Part shown: positions 33,758-42,989 of the stretch, piece by piece | Position numbering within the stretch: the first letter of the stretch is position 1 | Layout of the letters: each line of letters begins with the position of its first letter | Assembly: GCF_007830125.1 (NCBI RefSeq) | Contig: NZ_VLLG01000005.1 | Coordinates: 1-64,000, forward strand | Reading direction: 5' to 3' | Source of the DNA: Chitinophaga japonensis | GTDB taxonomy: Bacteria > Bacteroidota > Bacteroidia > Chitinophagales > Chitinophagaceae | DNA length: 64,000 bases | Notes under the pieces: model-generated | Database searches by the model: none | Seen by the model: only the letters and a program-made list of their open reading frames with translations | Told to the model about the DNA's origin: nothing | Position numbers and translations under genes: made by a program

Positions 33758-34513
33758 CTATTCTATCAACCGCTCATTATCCTTCAACTGCACGCCGGAC
33801 AGTTGTCGGCGCAGGGATTCCTGCAGCAGGTAAAAGGCCTTGCCGGCGGCGGCTTTGTAAGACAACCCCTCCGGGCGGATGTTGGAGATACAGTTGCGCG
33901 ATTCATCCGTCAGGCCCGGGCGGGGCTGAAAGGTAAGATAGATACCCAGGCTGTCCGGTGAGCTAAGGCCCGGCCGTTCACCGATCAGCACCAGCACCAC
34001 GCGCGCCTGTAACAGCGCGCCTGCTTCATCGCCTACGGCTACCCGCCCCTGCTGCACCATGCACGCCGGCGCCAGGGATAAGCCCGCATCGCGCAGCAGG
34101 AGCAGCAGCTCCTGCAACAAGGGCGCCGCGTGCCGGTTCACCGCCGTAGCGGACAGACCGTCCGCTATCACGATCGCTACGTCACTGCCCGCCTGACTGC
34201 CGGCGGCCGACAGCGTAGCGATGGAGGCATCATCCAGCCGGCGACCTTTGTCCGGTCGCTGCAGGTATTCATACCGGTCTGCCGCAAGACTGTGCAATAC
34301 CAGTACGGGTAGCTGCAAAGCCTGTAGTTGTGTGGTCAGCCCTTTTATATCCATCGTGGAAAAAACGGCATCCCTGGCATGGGCATGCGCCATCCTGAAG
34401 CGCAGCACTTCTTCCAGGGGAACGGCCGTTCCGGTTCTACCCAGGGCAATACGGGCGGTAGTAAACGCTTTTAATGATATCCAGGGATCTTGCATAATGC
34501 TGTCTGTTTCCAT
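33758..34513 (-). CDS. eutC: Ethanolamine ammonia-lyase small subunit
   Basis: A 251-residue subunit of the adenosylcobalamin enzyme that splits ethanolamine into acetaldehyde and ammonia. The N-terminal FTTARIALGRTGTAVPLEEVL and RFRMAHAHARDAVF are EutC hallmarks; VAIVIADGLSATAVNRHAAPLL and LIGERPGLSSPDSLGIYLTF complete the cobalamin-binding fold, and ESRNCISNIRPEGL lies near the end. The start at 34513 (METDSIM) is chosen; ATGs at 34534 and 34495 are also in frame. It follows EutB with a 50-nt spacer made of heptamer repeats. No microcompartment genes are nearby. Confidence 0.9.
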   Translation of the reverse strand: METDSIMQDPWISLKAFTTARIALGRTGTAVPLEEVLRFRMAHAHARDAVFSTMDIKGLTTQLQALQLPVLVLHSLAADRYEYLQRPDKGRRLDDASIATLSAAGSQAGSDVAIVIADGLSATAVNRHAAPLLQELLLLLRDAGLSLAPACMVQQGRVAVGDEAGALLQARVVLVLIGERPGLSSPDSLGIYLTFQPRPGLTDESRNCISNIRPEGLSYKAAAGKAFYLLQESLRRQLSGVQLKDNERLIE

Positions 34514-34535
34514 TTGCCTGCTGTCACAGTACATC

Positions 34536-34585
34536 TGTCATCTTACTTCCTTTTTCTTACTGCTTACTTCATATTTCCTACTTCC
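34536..34585. repeat. Heptamer-repeat tract F
   Basis: CTTACTT, CCTTTTT, CTTACTG, CTTACTT, CATATTT, CCTACTT in strict 7-bp steps. It lies between EutC and EutB and runs into the last codons of EutB. No opposite arm is visible, so it is a single-armed tract. Confidence 0.6.
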
Positions 34586-35946
34586 AACAGCAACTTATGC
34601 GATGCCTGCACGGGCAACTGGCGGCCCAGCTCATCCATAATACCCTGCTGCTGCAGCCATTGCTCAAATTCCGGGGCCGGGCGCAGCCCCAGCACCCTGC
34701 GCAGGTACAGGGCGTCGTGAAAGGAGGTGCTCTGGTAGTTCAGCATAATATCGTCCGCGCCCGGTACGCCCATAATATAGTTACAACCGGCCACCCCCAG
34801 CAGGGTCAGGAGGTTGTCCATATCGTCCTGGTCTGCTTCGGCATGGTTGGTATAGCATACGTCCACGCCCATGGGCAATCCCAGCAGCTTGCCGCAAAAA
34901 TGATCTTCCAGTGCGGCGCGTATGATCTGCTTCCCGTCAAACAGGTATTCCGGCCCTATAAAGCCCACCACGGTATTGACCAGCAGGGGTTTGAAATGCC
35001 GGGCTACGGCGTAAGCCCTGGCCTCGCAGGTCTGCTGGTCCATCCCGGCGTGCGCATTGGCAGATAAAGCGCTGCCCTGCCCCGTTTCAAAATACATGAC
35101 GTTGTTGCCAATGGTCCCCCGCCGTAAAGCCAACGCCCCTTCATAGGCCTCCTGCAGCAGCGACAGGCTCACGCCAAAGCTGCGGTTGGTCTTTTCCGTA
35201 CCGCCGATGGACTGGAACACCAGGTCTACCGGCGCCTGCTGCATGATCTCCAGGGCCGTGGTCACATGGCATAATACGCAGGACTGCGTGGGAATATTGA
35301 ACTGCTGGCGCAGGTGGTCCAGCATCTGCAGCAGCGTAACAGTGGCAGCCGGGCTGTCCGTAGCCGGGTTGATGCCGATCACCGCATCCCCGCTGCCGTA
35401 CAGCAGCCCGTCTATAATGCTGGCGGCTATGCCTTTGGGATCGTCCGTCGTATGGTTGGGCTGCAGGCGTACAGCCAGGCGGCCCTTTAGCCCCAGGGTA
35501 TTGCGGAAGCGGGTCACCACCTCGCATTTGCGGGCCACGCTGACCAGGTCCTGGTTGCGCATCAGCTTCGATACTGCAGCGGCCATTTCCGGGGTAATGC
35601 CGGGCGCCAGTTGCTGCAGCACGGACGTATCCGCTTCATCGCTCAGCAGCCAGTCGCGCCACTCCCCTACGGTCATCTGCCGGATGCGGGCAAAAGCGCC
35701 GGCATCATGCGTATCCAGTATCAGCCGGGTAACCTCATCTTCCTCGTAGGGCACCAATGCTTCCTGCAGGAATTGCGTCAGCGGCACATCCGCCAGCGCC
35801 AACTGGGCCGCCACCCGCTCCTCGTAGCTGCCGGCGCAAAGACCTGCCAGGGCATCCCCGGAGCGGAAGGGCGAAGCCTTTGCCAGCAAGGTTTTCAGGT
35901 CGTCAAACCGGTAGCGCGTGCTTTGTATGGTGTAGTGGTATCCCAT
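34564..35946 (-). CDS. eutB: Ethanolamine ammonia-lyase large subunit
   Basis: A 460-residue catalytic TIM-barrel subunit. Conserved blocks include LGLKGRLAVRLQPNHTTDDP, IDGLLYGSGDAVIGINPATDS, FQSIGGTEKTNRSFG, YFETGQGSALSANAHAGMDQQTCEARAYA and the C-terminal GVDVCYTNHAEADQDDMD. Length is normal. The enzyme gives acetaldehyde and ammonia from ethanolamine, a membrane-lipid breakdown product, and needs vitamin B12. It lies 3 nt after the permease stop codon in a permease-EutB-EutC operon. Its last codons (ELLLEVGNMK) are made from the heptamer tract, so the true C-terminus may have been altered by repeat growth. Confidence 0.93.
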   Translation of the reverse strand: MGYHYTIQSTRYRFDDLKTLLAKASPFRSGDALAGLCAGSYEERVAAQLALADVPLTQFLQEALVPYEEDEVTRLILDTHDAGAFARIRQMTVGEWRDWLLSDEADTSVLQQLAPGITPEMAAAVSKLMRNQDLVSVARKCEVVTRFRNTLGLKGRLAVRLQPNHTTDDPKGIAASIIDGLLYGSGDAVIGINPATDSPAATVTLLQMLDHLRQQFNIPTQSCVLCHVTTALEIMQQAPVDLVFQSIGGTEKTNRSFGVSLSLLQEAYEGALALRRGTIGNNVMYFETGQGSALSANAHAGMDQQTCEARAYAVARHFKPLLVNTVVGFIGPEYLFDGKQIIRAALEDHFCGKLLGLPMGVDVCYTNHAEADQDDMDNLLTLLGVAGCNYIMGVPGADDIMLNYQSTSFHDALYLRRVLGLRPAPEFEQWLQQQGIMDELGRQLPVQASHKLLLEVGNMK

Positions 35947-35949
35947 CGC

Positions 35950-37266
35950 TTATTGCAACTGGTATAAAGATAGGTCTTCCTGTGTTTGTTTATGCCGGCC
36001 GCCCAGCACGAATGCCAGCAGCGTAAGCCCCAGCCCGCCGAAGAACAGCACGCTCAGCCAGGGATTGTAGTACACAATGGCCACCAGCGACAATACGGAA
36101 AGCAACAGCGCAATGAGCGGGAACCAGGGATACAACGGCGCTTTGTAGGGCCGCTTCAGCGCCGGCTCCTTTTTACGCAGCACAAACAGGCTGGCCATGC
36201 TCAGGATGTACATGACCACGGCGCCCAGCACGGAGAGGATCACCAACTGGTCCGTTTTACCCAGGCACAGCGCTACGATGCCCAGCAGGCCGCCGATGAT
36301 CAGCGCCATATCCGGCGTTTGATGGCGGCGGCTCAGCTTCGAGAGCAGGGCAGGCAGGTAGCGGCTGCGGGAGAGCGCAAATAACTGCCGGGAATAGCTG
36401 ATGATAATGCCGTTAAAAGAGGCCAGCAGCCCGAACAGGCCAATGCCGGCAAATATTTTCGTAATGCTGTTCTGCTTGCCCAGCACAATGCCGATGGATT
36501 CCGGCAGCGGGTAATCAATGTCCGCCAAACGCCGCCAGTCTGTAATACCGCCGGTCAGCACCATCACCCCGATGGCCAGCAGCATGAGCGTAAGGATGCC
36601 GGAGATGTAGCCCTTCGGAATATTCTTCTCCGGGTCTTTCACTTCCTCCGCCACCATGGCTACGCCTTCTATGCACACGTACAGCCACATGGCAAAAGGC
36701 AGCGCGGCAAACACGCCGGGTATGCCCTGCGGCATGGCATTGTGCAGGAAATTGGCCGTACGGTAGGCCGGGGCTATAATGCCCATGTATACCAGCAGCT
36801 CCGCTACGGCCAGCAGCGTAATGACCAGTGAAAACAGCGCGGACTCCTTAATGCCCAGCATATTCATGCCCGTTAGTGCGGCATAGAAGGCAATGGCCGT
36901 CCACAGCACCGGCAGGCCGGGGTGCAGGAAATGAATGTAACTGCCCAGCGCAAACGCAATGGCCGGCGTGGCCAGCAGGAACTCCACCAGCGTGGCGTAT
37001 CCCGCTACCAGCCCGCCAATAGGGCCAAAAGCCCGGTGCGAGTAGGCAAAGGGGCCACCTGCATGCGGGATGGAAGTGGTGAGCTCCGTAAAGCTGAAAA
37101 TGAAGGTTACATACATCACGGTGATCAGCAGCGTGGCGACCAGGAAACCTACGGTGCCGGCAACGCCCCAGCCGTAGTTCCAGCCGAAATACTCGCCGGA
37201 GATGACCAGCCCTACCGCGATGGCCCATAAATGAATGGGCTTAATGACTTTTTTAAGTGAAGACAT
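35950..37266 (-). CDS. Ethanolamine permease, APC superfamily
   Basis: A 438-residue inner-membrane transporter with about twelve membrane segments. The opening VIKPIHLWAIAVGLVISGEYFGWNYGW is typical of ethanolamine permeases, as are PHAGGPFAYSHRAFGPIGGLVAGYATL and LYVCIEGVAMVAEEVKDPEKNIPKGY. It is the first gene of the operon with EutB and EutC and supplies their substrate. A 378-nt leader with strong hairpins lies upstream. Without shell proteins, acetaldehyde is presumably handled by an aldehyde dehydrogenase elsewhere. Confidence 0.87.
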   Translation of the reverse strand: MSSLKKVIKPIHLWAIAVGLVISGEYFGWNYGWGVAGTVGFLVATLLITVMYVTFIFSFTELTTSIPHAGGPFAYSHRAFGPIGGLVAGYATLVEFLLATPAIAFALGSYIHFLHPGLPVLWTAIAFYAALTGMNMLGIKESALFSLVITLLAVAELLVYMGIIAPAYRTANFLHNAMPQGIPGVFAALPFAMWLYVCIEGVAMVAEEVKDPEKNIPKGYISGILTLMLLAIGVMVLTGGITDWRRLADIDYPLPESIGIVLGKQNSITKIFAGIGLFGLLASFNGIIISYSRQLFALSRSRYLPALLSKLSRRHQTPDMALIIGGLLGIVALCLGKTDQLVILSVLGAVVMYILSMASLFVLRKKEPALKRPYKAPLYPWFPLIALLLSVLSLVAIVYYNPWLSVLFFGGLGLTLLAFVLGGRHKQTQEDLSLYQLQ

Positions 37267-37644
37267 GTTACAAGATAATGATTTCAGGAAGGAGTAGTAT
37301 GGCTGTCCGCAAGCGGAGAGCGAAAGCTAATTGTGAAAGCTATTTGTCCCGCCGGTAGGCTGATAACCGCGCCGGCGGGACGGGGTGTGTAAAAACACTG
37401 TCTTTAACGGGACAGTTGCAGGTGTAGGTGTAGGCTTCACAGACCATTCATTGCACGCTGTTCTATATAAAACATCGTTTCGCACTTATATGGCTGATGA
37501 CGTGAACAGGTTGAATGAAATTTTGCTGACCTCCAGGTAATAAGTAGAATAACAAGTGCGCTCGACTGCCAAAGTAGTATAAACCTGCGTAATAATGCAT
37601 AAAACTTTTGTGTGATAATGTCAGCGGACAGTGCAGTTGGCCGC
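37267..37644 (-). other. Long leader region of the ethanolamine operon
   Basis: This 378-nt spacer holds no convincing gene. Toward the permease it has GC-rich hairpins (see 37346-37416); the rest is AT-rich and contains a direct repeat GGTGTA-GGTGTA near 37421-37434. No B12-box sequence (GCCACTG) of a cobalamin riboswitch is visible, although the enzyme downstream depends on cobalamin. Confidence 0.5.
37346..37381 (-). promoter_or_regulatory. Strong 10-bp leader hairpin of the ethanolamine operon
   Basis: GTCCCGCCGG (37346-37355) pairs perfectly with CCGGCGGGAC (37372-37381) around a 16-nt loop, 80 nt before the permease start. No T run follows, so it is not a simple terminator. A second hairpin, ACTGTC/GACAGT (37397-37402 with 37411-37416), lies just upstream. 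They may form a regulatory leader. Confidence 0.45.
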
Positions 37645-38889
37645 TCAGCGTGGCTGCGTGCGCGGTAGTATCACGTGGAATGCGGCGCCGGACGCCTCTG
37701 CAGACACGGCATGTATAACGCCATGATGGTTGATGACGATCTTCCTGCAAAGCGCCAGCCCGATACCGGTGCCGGGATAGGATTGCCGGTAGTTCAGGCG
37801 CTGGAAGATGGTGAATATCTGCTCGGCGTACTGCTGGTCAAAACCGATGCCGTTGTCGCGGAACACCAGCTCCACATATTCCAGCGAAGGGTCCAGGCCG
37901 GGCTGTGCCGCAATTTCCTGCGGTAGCAACGCCCTGGAGCGAATAGTAATTTCGGGAGACGTTTCCTTGCCGGAAAATTTCAGGGAGTTGCTGACGAGGT
38001 TGTAAAAAAGCTGGTGCATTTGCAGGGGAATGGCCACAATGGTGGGCAGTACCTCGTTGTTCAGCATGGCCTGCTTTTCCTGTATGATCAGTTCCAGGTC
38101 GTTCTTTACATGATCCAGTACGCCGTTCAGATCCACGGACACCGGCGTTTCATCCTTTACGCCCAGGCGGGAAAAGTTCAGCAGGTCCTTGATCAGGGTC
38201 ATCATCCTTTCAGCGGAAGCAGCGATCTTACCCAGGAACCAGGCGGCTTTTTCAGGATCGTGTAACTGCCCTTCCAGTATGCCGGCAAACACCTGGATCT
38301 TGCGCAAGGGCTCCTGCAGGTCGTGGCTGGCTACGTAGGCAAACTGCTCCAGCTCGTTGTTGGTCTTTTCCAGCTCCTTATTGAGGCGGCGCAGTTCCAG
38401 GGTCCTTTCCTCCACTTCCTTTTCCAGCCGCGCCCGGTACTGTTCTTCCTTTTCATGCAGCGCCTGCTGGGCTTTCTTGTGCTCGGTAATATCCACCAGC
38501 ATGTTTACGCCTTCCACTACTTCGCCGGCCATGTTAAAGATCGGCTCCGGGTGCGGCAGCACGTTCCTGCGTGAGCCATCCGGCCGCTCCACGATGATCT
38601 CATGCCCCAGCACCGCGCGCCCTTCCTTTAATGCAATGGCCATGGGACATTCATCCAGCGGCATGGGGGTGCCATCCGTGTAGTAGATCTTCCATGATCC
38701 GCACCACAGGTCCCGGCCCGGTTCCGGCATGCGACCCCACAGCGCTACCGCCGCCTGGTTATAGAGTTTGATCCGGCCGGCGGCATCACAGGTGTAAATA
38801 GCCGCATGCAGTCTTTGAAATATTTCGTGGTAATGATGCTCACTTTCACCTTCAAAGGGGTCTGACTTGTTCCGTTTAGATTCCACCAT
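37645..38889 (-). CDS. Cytoplasmic PAS-domain sensor histidine kinase
   Basis: A 414-residue kinase without membrane segments. A PAS domain lies at about 20-135, a short coiled coil at about 138-180, the phospho-acceptor His in VASHDLQEPLRK (His189), and the HATPase domain at about 285-410 with YNLVSNSLKFSG (N box), FRDNGIGFDQ (G1) and GTGIGLALCRKI (G2). The DLQEPLR form is common in phytochrome-like and PAS kinases. There is no response regulator beside it, so it is an orphan. It is separated from the ethanolamine operon by a long leader and is probably not part of it. Confidence 0.88.
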   Translation of the reverse strand: MVESKRNKSDPFEGESEHHYHEIFQRLHAAIYTCDAAGRIKLYNQAAVALWGRMPEPGRDLWCGSWKIYYTDGTPMPLDECPMAIALKEGRAVLGHEIIVERPDGSRRNVLPHPEPIFNMAGEVVEGVNMLVDITEHKKAQQALHEKEEQYRARLEKEVEERTLELRRLNKELEKTNNELEQFAYVASHDLQEPLRKIQVFAGILEGQLHDPEKAAWFLGKIAASAERMMTLIKDLLNFSRLGVKDETPVSVDLNGVLDHVKNDLELIIQEKQAMLNNEVLPTIVAIPLQMHQLFYNLVSNSLKFSGKETSPEITIRSRALLPQEIAAQPGLDPSLEYVELVFRDNGIGFDQQYAEQIFTIFQRLNYRQSYPGTGIGLALCRKIVINHHGVIHAVSAEASGAAFHVILPRTQPR

Positions 38890-38927
38890 GCTATAAAAAT
38901 AACAAAATCATGCGGGAAAAACCTCCA

Positions 38928-41900
38928 TCACAGCAGCCTGATCAGGTAGCTATACACATATTTTTTCTCCAGCAAACGATAAGGTAAATGAGGCAATGCG
39001 CCCCAACTGTCGTCGCCGCCTACGCCCCGTTGCCGCAGGTCCACCTGCAGGCATACCAGGTTGCGCGGTTGAATGTCGGTAATATGCTGCTGTTTTTTGG
39101 TAAGCCCCGGGTCCAGGTCTTCCGTAAGATAGTTCAGCGCGCTGAAGCATACCGGCTGCAACCCTTTTATCATTAACCCTGCGCCGGTGCTGTCCGTGAG
39201 CTTCAGCCAGCGCACATCTGTTCTATACCCGCTTTCCTGCGGGCGGATATAAGGGAAGAACTGATCGTATACCCCGGCCCGGTATATGCCGAGCAATGCA
39301 GCCGAATTGCGGTCGCTGTAATTCTCCCAGGGCCCGCGCCCGTAATACTCCAGCTTGTTGCAGGCGGCGGGCAGCATCATGCGCATGCCAAAACGCGGCA
39401 GTTCCGGTAAAGTGCGGCCCTCCATGTCAATGGCCGCCGTTACCTGCAAAGCACCGTCGGGCTGTACCAGGTAGGTGACCGTGTAGGCGGCCTGTATATC
39501 CGTCAGCTCATATTCCATGGTCACCGGCAGGCCCTGCGGCCCCTGCTCCCCTACTACGGCCCGGCGCAGGCGGCGATTGGCATGAGCGGTGCGCCACACG
39601 CCCAGGCGCTCCGGCATCTGGTTGCCAAAATCATTGTCCGTAGGCGCCCGCCAGAAGTACGGTTCGGGGAAGCGTTCTATAAGGCGGCGGCCCTGCCTGC
39701 TGTAAGCAGCCAGCCGCCCGTGCTCCAGGTCAAATACGCCGCTAACATCCCCTGCGCTGAACTGCAGTTGCCGCCCGGAGCGTTTTACCTGCAAGGTTCC
39801 CGGCGGGGCCTCCTGTGTGAAATAAGCGCTGTCCCCTATGAAAAACTGCTCCCTGGCCACTTCATGGCCGGCAGGCAGCAGCGGGGCGGCATGCCGGGTG
39901 TATGCAAACAGGTTCAGGAAATATTCTGTTCCCGGTGCCGGCGTAATACCCGGCAGGGGCAAGGTCAGCGTTTGCTGCCGGTGCGGGGCCAGCGTTACGG
40001 CAAAATCCGCCGCTTTTATCACTCCCCCGTTCCGCAGCAATTCCCAACGAAATGTGTACTGGTCCAGGTTGGTAAAGTCAAGATCGTTGCGGATGGTAAT
40101 GATCCCTTTTGCGGGATCAACGGCGCTGAACAATACGGGCTGGTACCCTTTCTTCACTTCGTACAGGCCGGGGTCCGGCTGGCGGTTGGAGGCCAGCAGT
40201 CCATCGGCCACGCCATTTTCATCATGTTGCATGGCATAAGCGCCAAAATCGCCGCCGTAGCCCCAGTAAGTGCGGCCGGCGGCATCCTTTGCGCGCAGGC
40301 CCTGGTCCACCCAGTCCCAGATAAAGCCGCCCTGCATGTGCGGGCTGCTGCGTATAATGTTCCAGTACTCCTGGAAATTGCCGTTGCTGTTGCCCATGGC
40401 ATGCGCATATTCGCACATGATATAAGGCCGTTCCTTAGCCGCTTCGGCGTATGCTTTCATATGGCGGATGCGGGGATACATGGGGCAAACGATATCCGTG
40501 TTCCAGTCCTCGCCGGCCTGTTCAAACTGCACCGGCCGGGTGTGGTCGCGCTGCTTTATCCATTGATAGGCGTCGTGGAAAACAGGGCCGTTGCCACATT
40601 CATTGCCAGGCGACCATATGATCACGGACGCGTGGTTCTTGTCGCGCTCCACCAGCCGGCGTATGCGGTCCATATGCGCCGGCGCCCATTCCGGCCGGTA
40701 GGCCGGGTGCCGGCTCTTGTCAAACCATGCCTGGAACTCCGCGCCCATGCCATGCGTTTCAATATTGGCCTCGTCCACAAGGTAAAGGCCGTATTGATCG
40801 CAGAGCTTGTACCAGCGCGGGTCATTGGGGTAATGGCTGGTGCGCACGGCATTGATGTTGAACTGCTTCATCAGGCGGATGTCCTGCAGCATCAGGGTAT
40901 CATCGGGCACATGCCCGTTCACATCATCATGCTCATGCCGGTTCACGCCTTTTATTGTCACGGGCACGCCGTTCACCAGCAACTGTGCCTGCTTTATTTC
41001 CACCTTGCGGAAGCCCAGCTTGCTGCCGGTAACCGCCACGGTATTGCCGGCTGCATCCCGGTGCGTAATGATACAGTCGTAAAGCACCGGGTTTTCTGCG
41101 CTCCACTTGCTTACATCATTGATCCTGCCGCTGAACGTAAAGGATTGCATACTGTCTGCACCGGCGGGCAAGGTACGGCTTTGCGCAAACACCTGCCGGC
41201 CGCTGCTGTCCAGCAACGCCACCCTTACCATGTTGCTGCCGCGGCCTTGCACAAAATGGCGAAGGTCTACCGTTGCATGGAACAGGCCGTTGCGGTACCG
41301 GGCATCCAGGTCGCCGGTAATAAAAAAATCCCACAAAGAAGAGGAAGGATAGGCCTGCAGGAACACATCCCTTTCAATGCCGCTCAGCCGCCAGAAATCC
41401 TGGTCCTCCAGGTAGCTGCCGTCGTGCCAGCGGAACACCTGCACCGCCAGCAGGTTGCCGCCTTCGCGGAGGTAAGGGGTAATATTGAATTCCGCGGGAG
41501 ATTTTGCCGCTTTGCTCATGCCGGCTTTCCGCCCGTTCACATACACCTGCGCGTAGCCGGATATGGAACCGAAGTGTAGGATCACCTGCTGCCCTTTCCA
41601 GCCGGCAGGCACGGTAAAGGTAGTACGATAAGTGCCTACGGGATTATATTGGTTGTTTACATAAGGCGGGTTGGCGGGGAAAGGGTAGATAATGTTGGTA
41701 TAAATGGGAATGCCCCAGCCTTTCAGCTCCCAGTTGGAAGGCACGGGTATCTGCGCCCAGCCGGTATCCTGCAGGTCTTCCCGGAAAAAGTCCAGTGGCC
41801 GGTCCGCAGGCCGGTCTGCATAGGTGAATTTCCAGTTGCCGTTCAGCAGGCGGTAGCGGGAAGCGCGCGCGTGCACATCCGCCCGGGCATCGGCGGCATT

Positions 41901-42038
41901 GTTGTACAGCACCAGGTCCACATGCGGCGGCTCCTTGCGCCATTCATACACCGCGGGGTTCTCCCACTCGTTTTGCTGTGCTGCCAGGCGCAGCGCGGCC
42001 ATACAAAATAACAAACAGGCGATCGTATACTTGCTCAT
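38928..42038 (-). CDS. Beta-galactosidase, GH2
   Basis: A 1036-residue exported enzyme with the five-domain LacZ layout: signal peptide (about 1-21), sugar-binding jelly roll (PVPSNWELKGWG), immunoglobulin-like domain, TIM barrel, second sandwich and C-terminal small-chain domain. The acid/base Glu lies in SPGNECGNG (E480) and the nucleophile in IMCEYAHAMGNSNG (E543), both intact. It removes terminal beta-galactose. The start at 42038 (MSKYTIACLL) is preferred, because the ATG at 42050 falls inside a 19-bp inverted repeat. It is the last gene of the second glycan locus, after GH16. Confidence 0.92.
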   Translation of the reverse strand: MSKYTIACLLFCMAALRLAAQQNEWENPAVYEWRKEPPHVDLVLYNNAADARADVHARASRYRLLNGNWKFTYADRPADRPLDFFREDLQDTGWAQIPVPSNWELKGWGIPIYTNIIYPFPANPPYVNNQYNPVGTYRTTFTVPAGWKGQQVILHFGSISGYAQVYVNGRKAGMSKAAKSPAEFNITPYLREGGNLLAVQVFRWHDGSYLEDQDFWRLSGIERDVFLQAYPSSSLWDFFITGDLDARYRNGLFHATVDLRHFVQGRGSNMVRVALLDSSGRQVFAQSRTLPAGADSMQSFTFSGRINDVSKWSAENPVLYDCIITHRDAAGNTVAVTGSKLGFRKVEIKQAQLLVNGVPVTIKGVNRHEHDDVNGHVPDDTLMLQDIRLMKQFNINAVRTSHYPNDPRWYKLCDQYGLYLVDEANIETHGMGAEFQAWFDKSRHPAYRPEWAPAHMDRIRRLVERDKNHASVIIWSPGNECGNGPVFHDAYQWIKQRDHTRPVQFEQAGEDWNTDIVCPMYPRIRHMKAYAEAAKERPYIMCEYAHAMGNSNGNFQEYWNIIRSSPHMQGGFIWDWVDQGLRAKDAAGRTYWGYGGDFGAYAMQHDENGVADGLLASNRQPDPGLYEVKKGYQPVLFSAVDPAKGIITIRNDLDFTNLDQYTFRWELLRNGGVIKAADFAVTLAPHRQQTLTLPLPGITPAPGTEYFLNLFAYTRHAAPLLPAGHEVAREQFFIGDSAYFTQEAPPGTLQVKRSGRQLQFSAGDVSGVFDLEHGRLAAYSRQGRRLIERFPEPYFWRAPTDNDFGNQMPERLGVWRTAHANRRLRRAVVGEQGPQGLPVTMEYELTDIQAAYTVTYLVQPDGALQVTAAIDMEGRTLPELPRFGMRMMLPAACNKLEYYGRGPWENYSDRNSAALLGIYRAGVYDQFFPYIRPQESGYRTDVRWLKLTDSTGAGLMIKGLQPVCFSALNYLTEDLDPGLTKKQQHITDIQPRNLVCLQVDLRQRGVGGDDSWGALPHLPYRLLEKKYVYSYLIRLL

Positions 42039-42048
42039 CGGTTGTGAC

Positions 42049-42067
42049 ATAAAACCACAGGTTTGAC
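42049..42067. repeat. Left copy of a perfect 19-bp inverted repeat around GH16
   Basis: ATAAAACCACAGGTTTGAC; its exact reverse complement is at 42971-42989. The motif contains its own dyad AAACC-ACA-GGTTT. It lies directly before the GH2 start region. Confidence 0.9.
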
Positions 42068-42087
42068 GGGTTTAAGAAAAAGTACGG

Positions 42088-42939
42088 TTAATAATTACGG
42101 GTACGGCCTATGTAAACATTGCGCGCATGCAGATAGGTGTCCGCGGAAGGACCGGGGCTTCCGCTGGAACCTTCCATCTGCAGGTTGATGATCACGTAAA
42201 AGGGCTTGCCCACAAAATTGCCGCGGTGCACCGCTTTCCAGTTGCCATCTATATAGTAATGGATGTCTACATCGGTATCGTTCACCTTGGTGATCCATAC
42301 GCGGTAGGTATGCCAGTTGCCGGGGGAAGATACCCAGGTAATGGTGCTGGACACATCGGACGGCGTTCTGAAGGTGTTCTGCCAGTTATTGGCGTCGCCC
42401 TTGAATTCCATGATATCGCTTTCCGGCGGCCAGCTATTTACGCCGGTGAGCCAGAAGGCCGGCCAGGAGCCTTTTACGGAAGGCGCCTGGAAATCGCATT
42501 TCACTTCCCAGTTGGGAAACTGGTCATTGACCAGCACATGGGTTTTGGCATGCACGGCGCCGGAGTGGTAACGGATGGGCAGGTAGGGATCGGCGCTGCT
42601 GTTGCCTTCATCCCAGTTGATACGTGTTGCCTTTTCCGTTAGCACGCCATTGCTCAGGTAAATATGGTTATGATCCGTGGGGCTGCCATACATACGGGCG
42701 GTGCCGTTATGGTCGGAGCCCCAGGGATACAGGTAGTTCCAGGCGGCTTCAAATGCGGAGTAGCTGTTAAAGGAGTTGCCGTCTATCACGGTTTCCCAGG
42801 TAGCGGCGGCCATTACGGCGCTTTGGCTTGCGGAGGCCTGCAGCGGGGCTTGCTGCAACTGCTCCTGTTGGGCCTGTTTGGCGCAGGAGCATATAAAGAG
42901 AGGAGTGCACACCAGCAGGGTGTTAAATAGTGTTCTCAT
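42088..42939 (-). CDS. GH16 family glycoside hydrolase, lipoprotein
   Basis: A 283-residue surface or periplasmic lipoprotein (lipobox FICSC, Cys19) with a beta-jelly-roll catalytic domain. The active-site motif is ESDIMEF: E173 nucleophile, D175 helper, E178 acid/base. The extra residue puts it in the beta-bulge lineage that includes laminarinases, agarases and porphyranases. With GH2 beta-galactosidase next door, a galactan-type substrate is likely. The start at 42939 is chosen for the signal peptide; the longer frame to 43113 only overlaps the beta-helix gene. The gene is bracketed by a perfect 19-bp inverted repeat. Confidence 0.88.
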   Translation of the reverse strand: MRTLFNTLLVCTPLFICSCAKQAQQEQLQQAPLQASASQSAVMAAATWETVIDGNSFNSYSAFEAAWNYLYPWGSDHNGTARMYGSPTDHNHIYLSNGVLTEKATRINWDEGNSSADPYLPIRYHSGAVHAKTHVLVNDQFPNWEVKCDFQAPSVKGSWPAFWLTGVNSWPPESDIMEFKGDANNWQNTFRTPSDVSSTITWVSSPGNWHTYRVWITKVNDTDVDIHYYIDGNWKAVHRGNFVGKPFYVIINLQMEGSSGSPGPSADTYLHARNVYIGRTRNY

Positions 42940-42970
42940 AATGTGGGTTTTGAAGGTGAGTGAATATATG

Positions 42971-42989
42971 GTCAAACCTGTGGTTTTAT
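42971..42989. repeat. Right copy of the 19-bp inverted repeat around GH16
   Basis: GTCAAACCTGTGGTTTTAT, exact reverse complement of 42049-42067. It overlaps the stop codon of the beta-helix gene and lies 31 nt before the GH16 start. Confidence 0.9.

Noticed and set aside
37267..37644. Cobalamin riboswitch before the ethanolamine operon
   Set aside because: No B12 box or matching junction sequence is visible on either strand, despite the B12-dependent enzyme.
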